NCBI GenBank assembly: GCA_946625925.1
Contig: CAMOTP010000018.1
Coordinates: 1 to 16,080, forward strand
Source: an uncultured Alphaproteobacteria bacterium
Lineage (GTDB): Bacteria > Pseudomonadota > Alphaproteobacteria > Rs-D84
Reading direction: 5' to 3'
DNA length: 16,080 nt
Shown: in pieces, positions 5,900 to 13,612 of the stretch
Position numbering within the stretch: position 1 is the first letter of the stretch
Layout of the letters: each line of letters begins with the position of its first letter
Notes under the pieces: model-generated
The model's database searches: none
The model's input: the letters and a program-made list of their open reading frames with translations, nothing else
Told to the model about the DNA's origin: nothing
Position numbers and translations under genes: made by a program

Positions 5900-6109
5900 A
5901 TGAGAGGACTAACGGCTTATATCCTAGAACCATTAACCTTTATTGGTGCCTTGAATTGGGGACTGGTTGGGTTGTTTGGTTTTGATTTGGTTGCATGGAT
6001 TTTTGGTCCGTCAACCTATGCAGCAAGTATCGTATATTCTATTATCGGTGTTGCGGCATTGCTTTGGTTAGTGTGGATATTTATTGATAAACCAACAACT
6101 AATCGTTAA
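5900..6109 (+). CDS. DUF378 family small inner-membrane protein
   Basis: A 69-residue protein with two predicted transmembrane helices (about residues 11-35 and 40-63). The segment LTFIGALNWGLVGLFGFDLVAWIFG is characteristic of DUF378 (relatives of B. subtilis YuzA), a family of unknown function. Length is normal for the family. A GGGAG at 5886-5890 precedes the ATG by about 9 bases. It has its own promoter, a hairpin at the mRNA 5' end and its own terminator, so it is a single-gene unit. Confidence 0.85.
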   Translation: MRGLTAYILEPLTFIGALNWGLVGLFGFDLVAWIFGPSTYAASIVYSIIGVAALLWLVWIFIDKPTTNR

Positions 6110-6134
6110 GGCAAAATAAAAATGTGTCGATAAT

Positions 6135-6162
6135 AAAAATCCCCTTGATGGGGATTTTTTAT
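6135..6162 (+). terminator. Terminator after the DUF378 gene
   Basis: AAAAATCCCC (6135-6144) and GGGGATTTTT (6150-6159) form a 10-bp stem with a TTGAT loop. The T-run merges with the 3' arm (6155-6160). Confidence 0.8.
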
Positions 6163-6177
6163 TTCAAAATCTGATAA

Positions 6178-6206
6178 TTGACTTTTATATATTAAAATTC
6201 TAACAT
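6178..6206 (+). promoter_or_regulatory. Predicted cysS promoter
   Basis: TTGACT (6178-6183) and TAACAT (6201-6206) are 17 bp apart. The predicted start near 6213 leaves a leader of about 34 bases with AAGGA (6233-6237) before the ATG at 6247. Confidence 0.5.
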
Positions 6207-6246
6207 ATAAACTCGATAACAAACATAAATTCAAGGAAGTATTAAA

Positions 6247-7674
6247 ATGCCAGAAAAAATATCTTTTTATAATACAATGTCGCGCAAAATAGATACAATT
6301 GAACCAATCGATGGCCAAGAATTCAAAATGTATTGTTGCGGTCCAACTGTATATAATTATGCACATATCGGCAATTTGCGCACATATGTATTCGAAGATT
6401 TATTGGCAAAAACAATACGTACTGCGGGATATAAATTAAAACATGTAATGAATATTACCGATGTTGGACATTTAACCAGTGATGCCGATACTGGTGATGA
6501 TAAAATGTTGTTGGCTGCTGAACGCGAAAAACTGGCTGTATTGGATTTGGCGCGTAAATATGAAAATGCCTTTTTTCAAGACGAGGCTGCATTAGGCATA
6601 AATCGTCCTGACATTGTCGCACGTGCGACTGAACATATTCAAGATATGATTGAATTTGTAAAAAAATTAGAAGAAAAAGGCTATGCTTATATTGCTAATG
6701 GTAACGTATATTTTGATACATCAAAATTCCCAGAATATGGTAAATTATCCGGTCAAGATCGCAGCGAATTAAAACATGGTGCCCGCGTAGAACAAGATTC
6801 CAGTAAACGTAATCCATCTGACTTTGTTTTATGGTTTACATCATCCAAGTTTGGCAATCAAATACTACAATGGGATTCACCATGGGGGCGTGGATATCCT
6901 GGGTGGCATATTGAATGTTCAACGATGGCAATGAAATATTTAGGCGAACGTTTGGACATCCATTGTGGCGGTATTGACCATATTCCTGTGCATCATGAAA
7001 ATGAAATTGCACAGAGTGAGGCTTTCCTGGGGCATAAATGGGTTGATACATGGATGCATGCGGCATTTTTACAGGTCAAAGACGGTAAAATGTCAAAATC
7101 ATCTGGTGAATTTTTGACAGTTGATGCATTGGTTAAAAAAGGATATAAACCAGAACATTATAAATATTTTTGCCTGACATCGCATTATAAAACAGCGGCA
7201 AATTTCACATTCGAGGCATTGGATTCTGCTAAAAACACATATGAATCTTTGATTAGTAAAATACGCGAATTCAAACGTATTGCTGCTAATGATGCTTCGG
7301 AAAATTCGGAAATGGTGGAAAAATATATTCATGATTTCAATGCGCATATGTTTAACGATTTACACAGTCCTCAGGCCTTGGCGGTTATGTGGGACGCTGT
7401 CAAAAATCCGGATATGCCTGCAAAATCTAAATTAAAATTTTTGGAACATGTTGATACAATATTCAGTATGTCTTTGACCAAGGTGATAAACGAGGTCGAG
7501 GAAACATTACAAATAACAGACGAGGTTGCAAAAATTATTGCCGAACGCCAAGATGCACGTGCAAACAAGAATTGGGCCGAATCCGACAGGTTGCGCGATG
7601 AATTGGCGGCCATGGGAATTCTTATCAAAGATATGCCTGGTGGCGAATATCAATTATCAAAAATAGAAAAATAA
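6247..7674 (+). CDS. cysS: Cysteinyl-tRNA synthetase
   Basis: Class I aminoacyl-tRNA synthetase that charges tRNA-Cys in the cytoplasm. The 475-residue length is normal. Visible features: YCCGPTVYNYAHIGN at 29-43 (zinc ligand Cys31 and the HIGH-type HIGN), GWHIECSTM at 219-227 (zinc ligand Cys224), CGGIDHIPVHHENEIAQSEA at 240-259 (zinc ligands His249 and Glu253; HIPV replaces the more usual LIFP), and KMSKSSG at 281-287, the ATP-binding KMSKS loop. The C-terminal helical tRNA-binding region ends with the conserved RxxxDxLRDEL-type helix (ESDRLRDELAAMGI) and DMPGG. The start is set by AAGGA ahead of the ATG and by family similarity starting near FYNTMSRK. Nothing suggests decay. Confidence 0.97.
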   Translation: MPEKISFYNTMSRKIDTIEPIDGQEFKMYCCGPTVYNYAHIGNLRTYVFEDLLAKTIRTAGYKLKHVMNITDVGHLTSDADTGDDKMLLAAEREKLAVLDLARKYENAFFQDEAALGINRPDIVARATEHIQDMIEFVKKLEEKGYAYIANGNVYFDTSKFPEYGKLSGQDRSELKHGARVEQDSSKRNPSDFVLWFTSSKFGNQILQWDSPWGRGYPGWHIECSTMAMKYLGERLDIHCGGIDHIPVHHENEIAQSEAFLGHKWVDTWMHAAFLQVKDGKMSKSSGEFLTVDALVKKGYKPEHYKYFCLTSHYKTAANFTFEALDSAKNTYESLISKIREFKRIAANDASENSEMVEKYIHDFNAHMFNDLHSPQALAVMWDAVKNPDMPAKSKLKFLEHVDTIFSMSLTKVINEVEETLQITDEVAKIIAERQDARANKNWAESDRLRDELAAMGILIKDMPGGEYQLSKIEK

Positions 7675-7675
7675 T

Positions 7676-7703
7676 AATAAAACCGCCTGTATGGCGGTTT
7701 TTT
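7676..7703. terminator. Shared bidirectional terminator of cysS and the MFS gene
   Basis: AAACCGCC (7680-7687) and GGCGGTTT (7693-7700) pair around a 5-base loop, with a T-run to 7703 on the plus strand and an A-rich 5' flank that becomes a T-run on the minus strand. The TAA stop of the MFS gene (7702-7704) overlaps the plus-strand T-tract, so the convergent genes are packed onto one hairpin. Confidence 0.85.
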
Positions 7704-8916
7704 AATCTTTTATAAATATTGCAACCTTATGTAAAGCCCGGAATAAAAATACGGTCGCAACTAATGCACAACCTAATGCAGTTGTTAAACCAAATCCATC
7801 TACTAAAAATTTAGATGCAAACAAAATAATTGCACCAAATACAGTGGAAACCATTGCGCGTGTTGAAATAACAGTTCCTCGTTCCGTAGATTTAATACAA
7901 TGATGAATTAATGTGTTGTATTGTAAGCCTACCAATGCTTGCAATGGTGGAATTGCCGCCACAATTGCACATAAAATATATATCACAACCATATTGTTGA
8001 TATGTAATGCCAATATTCCCGCAGTAATGCATAATGCCACAGATAAAACAGATAAAACAGATATTGTCAGATTACCAAGTTTATCGCATATTTTATACGC
8101 ATATTTAGATAATATTGCGCGTTCTAATTGGTTTACACCAACATAAATACCAAATAAACTAACTGGTACACTAACGGTTTCCATTATTGGCTGTAAAATC
8201 CATAACAGCATAATTGTAAAAGCACCGAACAATGCTGGGAATATAATAAAATTACGCAGTTTTGTTTTTTTCATTGTTCGAACGGTAATACCAATTGCAT
8301 CTGCCAATGCACTTTTATGATTTACAACGCGTTTAACTTCGGTCAATTCTGGCAAGAATAAAAATGCGATAATTGCAATTCCTGCAATTGTTGTTTCTGT
8401 CCATAATAAACTATCGCCACCAATGACAGCGTATAACATACCACCCAATACGGTTGCGACAAAACTGGCAATATTACCATATGTTGCAACCTCGCCAAAT
8501 TCTTTTAAAAATTCTTGTTGTGTATTATTGCGTTTCAGCAAATCGTACGTATACGCCTCCATTGTGCCAGAAAATAATGCCGACGATACACCCAACAATC
8601 CTTCGCCCAGCATAATCATCCAAAATCCATGTGCCATGGCGACGGTTGCGAAACCTGCTGTTGCAACAGCGGCTGCACTAATTAAAACACGTCTGCGACT
8701 TAAACAATCGGACATATAACCCGACGGAATTTCGAATAAAAAAGCAGCCAATCGGAATAATCCTTGGATTAAAAAGAAATCACCAACCGTAATACCTTTT
8801 TGCGTATAAATCAGAACAATTACAGGTAAAATCAACATAAAATTATGACAAAACCATCCCAGACGCAACAGGCGTAATCCAGATTTTACAGACTTGATTT
8901 TATCAGTTTTTTGCAT
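7702..8916 (-). CDS. Major facilitator superfamily transporter
   Basis: A 404-residue inner-membrane protein with about 12 predicted transmembrane helices, the normal MFS size. After the second helix, FEIPSGYMSDCLSRRRVLI (61-79) is the MFS motif A loop (family form G-x-L-a-D-r-x-G-r-k-x-x-L); the FEIPSG lead-in is typical of proton-driven efflux-type members. A basic central loop (about residues 195-220) separates the halves. The substrate cannot be told from the sequence. Drug or metabolite export is plausible from the subfamily look, but unproven. The start follows a TAAAAT -10 element by exactly six bases and has no Shine-Dalgarno, so translation may be leaderless. It diverges from ligA and converges on cysS. 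Confidence 0.85.
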   Translation of the reverse strand: MQKTDKIKSVKSGLRLLRLGWFCHNFMLILPVIVLIYTQKGITVGDFFLIQGLFRLAAFLFEIPSGYMSDCLSRRRVLISAAAVATAGFATVAMAHGFWMIMLGEGLLGVSSALFSGTMEAYTYDLLKRNNTQQEFLKEFGEVATYGNIASFVATVLGGMLYAVIGGDSLLWTETTIAGIAIIAFLFLPELTEVKRVVNHKSALADAIGITVRTMKKTKLRNFIIFPALFGAFTIMLLWILQPIMETVSVPVSLFGIYVGVNQLERAILSKYAYKICDKLGNLTISVLSVLSVALCITAGILALHINNMVVIYILCAIVAAIPPLQALVGLQYNTLIHHCIKSTERGTVISTRAMVSTVFGAIILFASKFLVDGFGLTTALGCALVATVFLFRALHKVAIFIKD

Positions 8917-8922
8917 AAGAAT

Positions 8923-8951
8923 ATTTTACCATAAATAACACGTACAAACAA
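8923..8951 (-). promoter_or_regulatory. MFS gene promoter, probably leaderless
   Basis: On the minus strand TTGTTT (8951-8946) and TAAAAT (8928-8923) are 17 bp apart. Seven bases past the -10 end is 8916, the A of the ATG, so the mRNA is predicted to begin at its start codon. Confidence 0.5.
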
Positions 8952-8970
8952 TAAAAATCACAGCATTAAA

Positions 8971-8999
8971 TTGACACAGCATTACAAATTTTCTATAAT
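8971..8999 (+). promoter_or_regulatory. Consensus ligA promoter, probably leaderless
   Basis: Perfect TTGACA (8971-8976) and perfect TATAAT (8994-8999) with 17-bp spacing. Seven bases past the -10 end is 9006, the A of the ligA ATG, and no Shine-Dalgarno is present. Both signals favour a strong promoter giving a leaderless mRNA. Confidence 0.75.
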
Positions 9000-9005
9000 T
9001 CAAAT

Positions 9006-10988
9006 ATGTCAGAAACACTAGATTTATTTATTCGCAGCGAACATGCGGAACTGTTAAAAAAGTTAAACGAATGGGATATTGCATACCATCAAAACGATGC
9101 ACCAATTGTTGATGATGCAACATATGACGCGGCAAAAAAACGTGCCCTGGAATTAGAAGAGAAATTTCCTGAACTTGCGAAAAATGGTGCATCAACACAT
9201 GTCGGTGCCGCGGTATCCAGCAAATTCAAATCATATCCGCATACCGTTCCAATGTTATCAATATCTGATGTATTCAATGAAAGCGAGGTTGCTGATTGGT
9301 TTTCCAAACTAACCAGTCACGATATTTTTATTGAATTAAAAATAGACGGTGTATCTTTTGCTGCACGTTATGAAAACGGAATATTGGTACGTGGATTAAC
9401 CCGGGGCAGTGGGGTTGCTGGCGAAGATATTACTGCAAATTTACGCACAATACCTGATATACCACAAAAATTAACAGGTAATTTTCCCAATGTTATCGAG
9501 GTTCGTGGCGAGGTATATATGTCTCGTGCAGATTTTATAGCATTGAATGAACGTTCGTCAAAACCATTTGCAAATCCACGAAATGCGGCTGCGGGCTCTT
9601 TGCGTCAATTGGATGCAGGTATTACCGCTAAACGTAAATTGTCTGCATTTGGTTATACTTATGGTGATTTATCTGCACGTGATTGGAATACACAAAGTGA
9701 ATATTTTGCAAGATTGGAATCATGGGGATTCAAAACAACGGCTAAATGGGCACGTCATGTACATTCTGTCGCAGAAATCCAAGATGTATATAATGACATA
9801 ATGGCACAGCGGGCCGAAATACCATTTGATATAGACGGATTGGTAATAAAGGTTAATGACGTTGCCACCCAGGAACGTATGGGTTCACGTGCAAATTCCC
9901 CCAGATGGGAGGTCGCATATAAATTTCCTGCGGCACGCGGAATAACGGTTTTACGTGATATTACTGTCCAGGTTGGACGGACGGGGGTTTTGACACCTGT
10001 TGCCGAACTAGAACCTATTAATATTGGTGGTGTTGTTGTGTCGCGCGCCACATTACATAACGCAGATGAAATTGCACGTCTGGGTGTGAAAATTGGTGAT
10101 AAAATAATTGTACAAAGGGCAGGTGACGTTATTCCACAAATTGTTGGTATTGCCGAAACAGATTCTAATGCACCGGCATACACATTTCCAACAGTTTGCC
10201 CTGTATGTGGTGGTATGGTTGTCCAAGAATCTGGTGCGGTTGCACGCAGATGTGTAAACAGTTTGGGATGCCCGGCACAACGTATTGGCGAATTAGAACA
10301 CTTTGTATCGCGTCATGCTTTTGATATAGATGGCTTGGGACCACGTCAACTGGAATTGTTTATTGAACGTGGATGGATAAACACAGCCGCAGATATATTT
10401 AAAATAATAAATTTGCATGCTGACGGTATTAAAAATATGGACGGTTTTGGTGATAAATCTGTATTTAATTTAAATAAATCAATTGAAAATGCCCGTAATA
10501 TAGATTTGCATCGTTTTTTGTACGCAATCGGTATTCCTGATGTTGGCGAAGTGACTGCGAAATTATTAGCAAAAAAGTTTGGCAATTTGGATGCTGTTCG
10601 TAATGCTACATATACCGAATTAAAAGATATTGATGGTGTTGGTGATGTAATGGCAAACGAAATAGTATCTTTCTTTGCTGATGAACACAATAAACAGATT
10701 TTGGACGATTTATTACACCAGGTGACAATAATAAATGCCAAAACGGTTGAAAATACAGATGGTCCATTGTCAGGTAAAAAAATAGTTTTAACAGGAACAT
10801 TGGCAAATTATACCAGGGATGAAATGCGTGAAATTCTGGAAGGTTTGGGTGCACGTGTGCAATCGTCCGTATCGCCAAAAACTGATATTGTTTTGGCAGG
10901 GACCGATGCCGGCAGTAAATTGCAAAAGGCCACCGAACTGGGAATTACCATCTGGTCCGAAGACGATGTAAAAAAATTACTAGATTAG
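9006..10988 (+). CDS. ligA: NAD-dependent DNA ligase
   Basis: Seals nicks in replication and repair using NAD+. The 660-residue length is normal. Domain order seen: Ia with YHQNDAPIVDDATYD (27-41, NMN-binding Tyr and Asp residues); the adenylation domain with IELKIDGVSFAARY (109-122), Lys112 being the AMP-accepting lysine of KxDG; an OB-fold region around HNADEIARLGVKIGDKI; a four-cysteine zinc finger (Cys398, Cys401, Cys416, Cys422); helix-hairpin-helix repeats (DIDGLG, NMDGFGDKS, AIGIPDVGE, DIDGVGDV); and a C-terminal BRCT domain (about 585-660, from LSGKKIVLTGTL to IWSEDDVKKLL). The start agrees with the family N-terminus. In many alphaproteobacteria ligA sits next to recN and bamD; here bamD lies about 2.6 kb downstream and no recN is present between them. 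Confidence 0.97.
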   Translation: MSETLDLFIRSEHAELLKKLNEWDIAYHQNDAPIVDDATYDAAKKRALELEEKFPELAKNGASTHVGAAVSSKFKSYPHTVPMLSISDVFNESEVADWFSKLTSHDIFIELKIDGVSFAARYENGILVRGLTRGSGVAGEDITANLRTIPDIPQKLTGNFPNVIEVRGEVYMSRADFIALNERSSKPFANPRNAAAGSLRQLDAGITAKRKLSAFGYTYGDLSARDWNTQSEYFARLESWGFKTTAKWARHVHSVAEIQDVYNDIMAQRAEIPFDIDGLVIKVNDVATQERMGSRANSPRWEVAYKFPAARGITVLRDITVQVGRTGVLTPVAELEPINIGGVVVSRATLHNADEIARLGVKIGDKIIVQRAGDVIPQIVGIAETDSNAPAYTFPTVCPVCGGMVVQESGAVARRCVNSLGCPAQRIGELEHFVSRHAFDIDGLGPRQLELFIERGWINTAADIFKIINLHADGIKNMDGFGDKSVFNLNKSIENARNIDLHRFLYAIGIPDVGEVTAKLLAKKFGNLDAVRNATYTELKDIDGVGDVMANEIVSFFADEHNKQILDDLLHQVTIINAKTVENTDGPLSGKKIVLTGTLANYTRDEMREILEGLGARVQSSVSPKTDIVLAGTDAGSKLQKATELGITIWSEDDVKKLLD

Positions 10989-11010
10989 CAATATAGAAAA
11001 TTTTTATTTT

Positions 11011-11044
11011 ATAAAAAAACACCCCACATATCGTGGGGTATTTT
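11011..11044. terminator. Shared bidirectional terminator of ligA and rlpA
   Basis: ACCCCAC (11021-11027) and GTGGGGT (11033-11039) form a 7-bp stem. ATTTTG follows on the plus strand and a long T-run (from AAAAAAA at 11013-11019) follows on the minus strand, so it is stronger for rlpA than for ligA. Confidence 0.75.
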
Positions 11045-11063
11045 GCTTTCAAGAAGAAACTTA

Positions 11064-11957
11064 TTAAATGCTGTCTGGGTTGACCCAACGACCGGCTTTC
11101 AACAATCCTGGGGCCATACCTTCATTAGTGCGCAATGCGTTAATTAAACTGCGTGCACGTGCAGCATCCAAATTGATAATACGAACTTTGTACATACCGC
11201 CTTCGTTGACCACAACTGCATCACCGTATGTTTTCATACGTGCAGCCATAGAATCAGCGCTATCTTCCGCATAGAAAGCGGCCAATTGAATTGTGTAATC
11301 ACCTGTTGCAACCGGTGCTGGTTGTGGCTGTTGTGCCGGGGCAGGTGCAACTTGTGGTGCTGGTTCCACTGTCATTGTTTCTGTTGTTTTTTCAACTTCG
11401 GTCACTGCATTTGTGCCAATTGTTGCATTTTTAACAGCCAATGACTGTTCTGTCAAAACCTGAACTTGTACTTTTGCTTGGGAATTCATACCAATCTTTT
11501 GCGCTGCCGCAGGTGACAAATCCATAATTCTGGTATTCACAAAAGGACCACGATTGTTTACACGAACGATAACATATTGTCCATTATCCAAATTTGTGAC
11601 CTTGGCAATTGTTGGCAAAGGTAATGTCTTGCTGGTTGCGACCATCTGGGACATATCAAACATTTCACCATTAGTAGTTTTTTGGCCGTTCAATTCTTCT
11701 GGGATAATACCGGCAATACCGGTTTGATTATATGTCAAATCTTCGGATGGAATATATTGAACATCATCAACCTTGTATGCATTACCAATATAATATTTTG
11801 GTGCAGCTGCCATTAAGTACGAATCATTTAATGATGGTGTGCCACCAGCCAAACTTTCTTCGGACATAGATTCAGAACCATAAACACCACTGTCTTGGTT
11901 TGTCATACATCCTGTCAGTACAGCCAGCAAAGCCGCCATAGAAACCACTTTTTTCAT
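11064..11957 (-). CDS. rlpA: RlpA-like septal lipoprotein with SPOR domain, active site altered
   Basis: A 297-residue outer-membrane lipoprotein: signal peptide with lipobox LTGC (Cys17), a double-psi beta-barrel region (about 78-168) with TTNGEMFDM (94-102), KTLPLPTIAKVTNL and VRVNNRGPFVNTRIMDLSPAAA (131-152), a Pro/Ala/Gln-rich linker (about 195-217), and a C-terminal SPOR domain (about 218-295), which in known proteins binds denuded glycan at division sites. RlpA of Pseudomonas is a lytic transglycosylase using a His in the AAHKTLP segment and the Asp of NDRGPF. Here these are Ser109 and Asn135, and the usual WYG segment is replaced by GIIPEEL, so I expect weak or no catalysis and a binding or structural role. 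A good GGAG precedes the ATG. It is its own transcription unit. Confidence 0.9.
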   Translation of the reverse strand: MKKVVSMAALLAVLTGCMTNQDSGVYGSESMSEESLAGGTPSLNDSYLMAAAPKYYIGNAYKVDDVQYIPSEDLTYNQTGIAGIIPEELNGQKTTNGEMFDMSQMVATSKTLPLPTIAKVTNLDNGQYVIVRVNNRGPFVNTRIMDLSPAAAQKIGMNSQAKVQVQVLTEQSLAVKNATIGTNAVTEVEKTTETMTVEPAPQVAPAPAQQPQPAPVATGDYTIQLAAFYAEDSADSMAARMKTYGDAVVVNEGGMYKVRIINLDAARARSLINALRTNEGMAPGLLKAGRWVNPDSI

Positions 11958-11985
11958 AATGTTTTCTCCTTTTAAGCTCGGTTAA

Positions 11986-12013
11986 AGGGAGTCAAATAAA
12001 TTGGAAACTCCCT
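11986..12013 (-). promoter_or_regulatory. Hairpin in the rlpA 5' untranslated region
   Basis: AGGGAGT (11986-11992) pairs with ACTCCCT (12007-12013) around a 14-base loop. It starts about 9 bases after the predicted rlpA transcription start and ends about 28 bases before the ATG. It could affect mRNA stability or act as an operator; no known motif is recognised. Confidence 0.35.
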
Positions 12014-12028
12014 ACATTCTCACGAAAC

Positions 12029-12057
12029 ATTTTATCATAAATAAAACCCAGTTTCAA
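12029..12057 (-). promoter_or_regulatory. rlpA promoter
   Basis: On the minus strand TTGAAA (12057-12052) and TAAAAT (12034-12029) are 17 bp apart, with a predicted start near 12022. It lies between the murJ stop and rlpA, so rlpA can be expressed independently of murJ. Confidence 0.6.
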
Positions 12058-12073
12058 CTTTAATTTGCTGAAT

Positions 12074-13534
12074 TTATAATTTCTTGTCCATTACATAGGC
12101 AACTGGCAGGTATAAAATCCCAAAAGCTGCAATCGCAACACACAAAGATACCAAACCATCAACTGGGGCAAACCATAATCCAACGCCTAAAATCCCAGAC
12201 CACACACAGAAACCAATAGCGGTTCTAATTGTTTTTCCATCCCATTTAACCAATTTCTTCTTTTTGCAAGCATGTGCCAACAACAGGTTTTTAACATAAC
12301 CACTGATGACCACACCCACAGGAATTGCCAGATATCCCAAATGATAAAACAGACCAACATAAATCACAGCAGCCAACCCCAATGACACAATACTTGTTTT
12401 CACAGGTGTTTTAACATCTTGACTGGCGTACAATGTTTTGCTGTAAATTTGGCTGATTAACATAGCAGGCAATACCAAACATTGAATCATAATAGCAATT
12501 GCAACGGCATGTGTTGATTCTGGGGTCCATGCACCATATTGGAATAAATTCCGGATAATTGGTTCGGCCAATACAAACAAACCAACCATACAAGGAATTA
12601 TCAGCATCAATGAACGTCGCATAGAAAAGTTTTGTTGATTGTATACACTTTTCAGATTTTTTTCTGCCAACGCATTTGATATAGATGACATTAAAACAGT
12701 TCCAACGGCCAGTCCAATCATCGCAAACGGTAATTGAATAATTCTATCGGCATAATATAACCATGATACCGCCCCAGATTGAAAACTGGCAACCAAAGTT
12801 CCAACAATAATAGTAATCTGATAAAATCCACTACCAACCAGGCTGACCCCAAATCGTTTTAACATAGATTTAATCTTGTCGTTCCATTGTGGACGAACCA
12901 ATCTTAATCCAAAATTTCCAGAACGGATTCGTCCCCATAAAATACAACATTGAATTATTCCAGATAAAACAACCGTTCCTGCCATAATATACAAAATGGT
13001 CTGGGGGGCAAACCATGCGGCCAATAATAATGCACATATCAACATAATGTTTAATAACACAGGCATAAATGCCGCCAATATAAATTTAGAAAAGGCATTT
13101 AATACCGCAGATAAAAATGCTGATGCGCAAATAAATATAACATACCAGAACATAATTCTGGAAATAATAACGGTTAATTCTAATTTGCCAGGGTCAGATG
13201 AAAAACCAGGGGCTAAAATACAAACGATGGCCGGCATAAATATTTCAAAAACGACTGTAATTCCCAATAAAACAACAATCAGCCAAGAAAATACATTATT
13301 GGCAAAGTTTTTGTCTTTCTTGGAATCAGCAAACATCGGAATAAATATAGCGGACAAGGCACCTTCGCCTAATAAATCACGGAACAGGTTAGGTAATTTG
13401 AACGCAGCCAAGAAAATGTCAGATAATCGTCCTGCACCTAATACACGTGCGATTAACATATCGCGTATAAATCCAAAGACACGACTGATGCCGGTCATTG
13501 CGCCAACACCAAATATATTCCGTCCTAATTTCAT
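12074..13534 (-). CDS. murJ: Lipid II flippase MurJ
   Basis: Flips lipid-linked peptidoglycan precursor across the inner membrane (MOP/MVF superfamily). The 486-residue protein has about 14 predicted transmembrane helices. The N-terminus GAMTGISRVFGFIRDMLIARVLGAG with LSDIFLAAFKLPNLFRDLLGEGALSAIFIP is diagnostic of MurJ, including the conserved Arg and Asp residues of the central cavity; the WLYYADRIIQLPFAMIGLAVGTVLMSSIS segment marks helices 7-8, and YSKTLYASQDVKTPVK a conserved loop. The frame is open 22 codons further (ATG at 13600), but ATG at 13534 is preferred: it has AAGGCGG eight bases upstream, family similarity begins there, and the longer start would place the first codons upstream of the predicted transcription start. 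It diverges from bamD. Confidence 0.95.
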   Translation of the reverse strand: MKLGRNIFGVGAMTGISRVFGFIRDMLIARVLGAGRLSDIFLAAFKLPNLFRDLLGEGALSAIFIPMFADSKKDKNFANNVFSWLIVVLLGITVVFEIFMPAIVCILAPGFSSDPGKLELTVIISRIMFWYVIFICASAFLSAVLNAFSKFILAAFMPVLLNIMLICALLLAAWFAPQTILYIMAGTVVLSGIIQCCILWGRIRSGNFGLRLVRPQWNDKIKSMLKRFGVSLVGSGFYQITIIVGTLVASFQSGAVSWLYYADRIIQLPFAMIGLAVGTVLMSSISNALAEKNLKSVYNQQNFSMRRSLMLIIPCMVGLFVLAEPIIRNLFQYGAWTPESTHAVAIAIMIQCLVLPAMLISQIYSKTLYASQDVKTPVKTSIVSLGLAAVIYVGLFYHLGYLAIPVGVVISGYVKNLLLAHACKKKKLVKWDGKTIRTAIGFCVWSGILGVGLWFAPVDGLVSLCVAIAAFGILYLPVAYVMDKKL

Positions 13535-13580
13535 AAAATATCCGCCTTTATAAAAAAATTCTTTTATTTTGAACGAATAT

Positions 13581-13610
13581 ATTATACTGTGTAAGTACAA
13601 GGAAATTCAA
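13581..13610. promoter_or_regulatory. Overlapping divergent promoters for murJ and bamD
   Basis: On the minus strand TTGAAT (13610-13605) and a perfect TATAAT (13586-13581), 18 bp apart, predict a murJ start near 13574. On the plus strand TATACT (13583-13588), with a weak TTCTTT at 13559-13564, predicts a bamD start near 13595. The two -10 elements share four bases, so the polymerases should exclude each other. Confidence 0.5.
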
Positions 13611-13612
13611 GT

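Noticed and set aside
12996..13553. A 185-codon plus-strand reading frame antisense to murJ
   Set aside because: It mirrors the hydrophobic MurJ codons, has Asn/Ile-rich composition without domain features, and has no promoter or ribosome binding site.
13535..13600. Longer N-terminus for murJ starting at 13600
   Set aside because: It would begin upstream of the predicted murJ transcription start and would include the real AAGGCGG ribosome binding site; MurJ similarity starts at the ATG at 13534.
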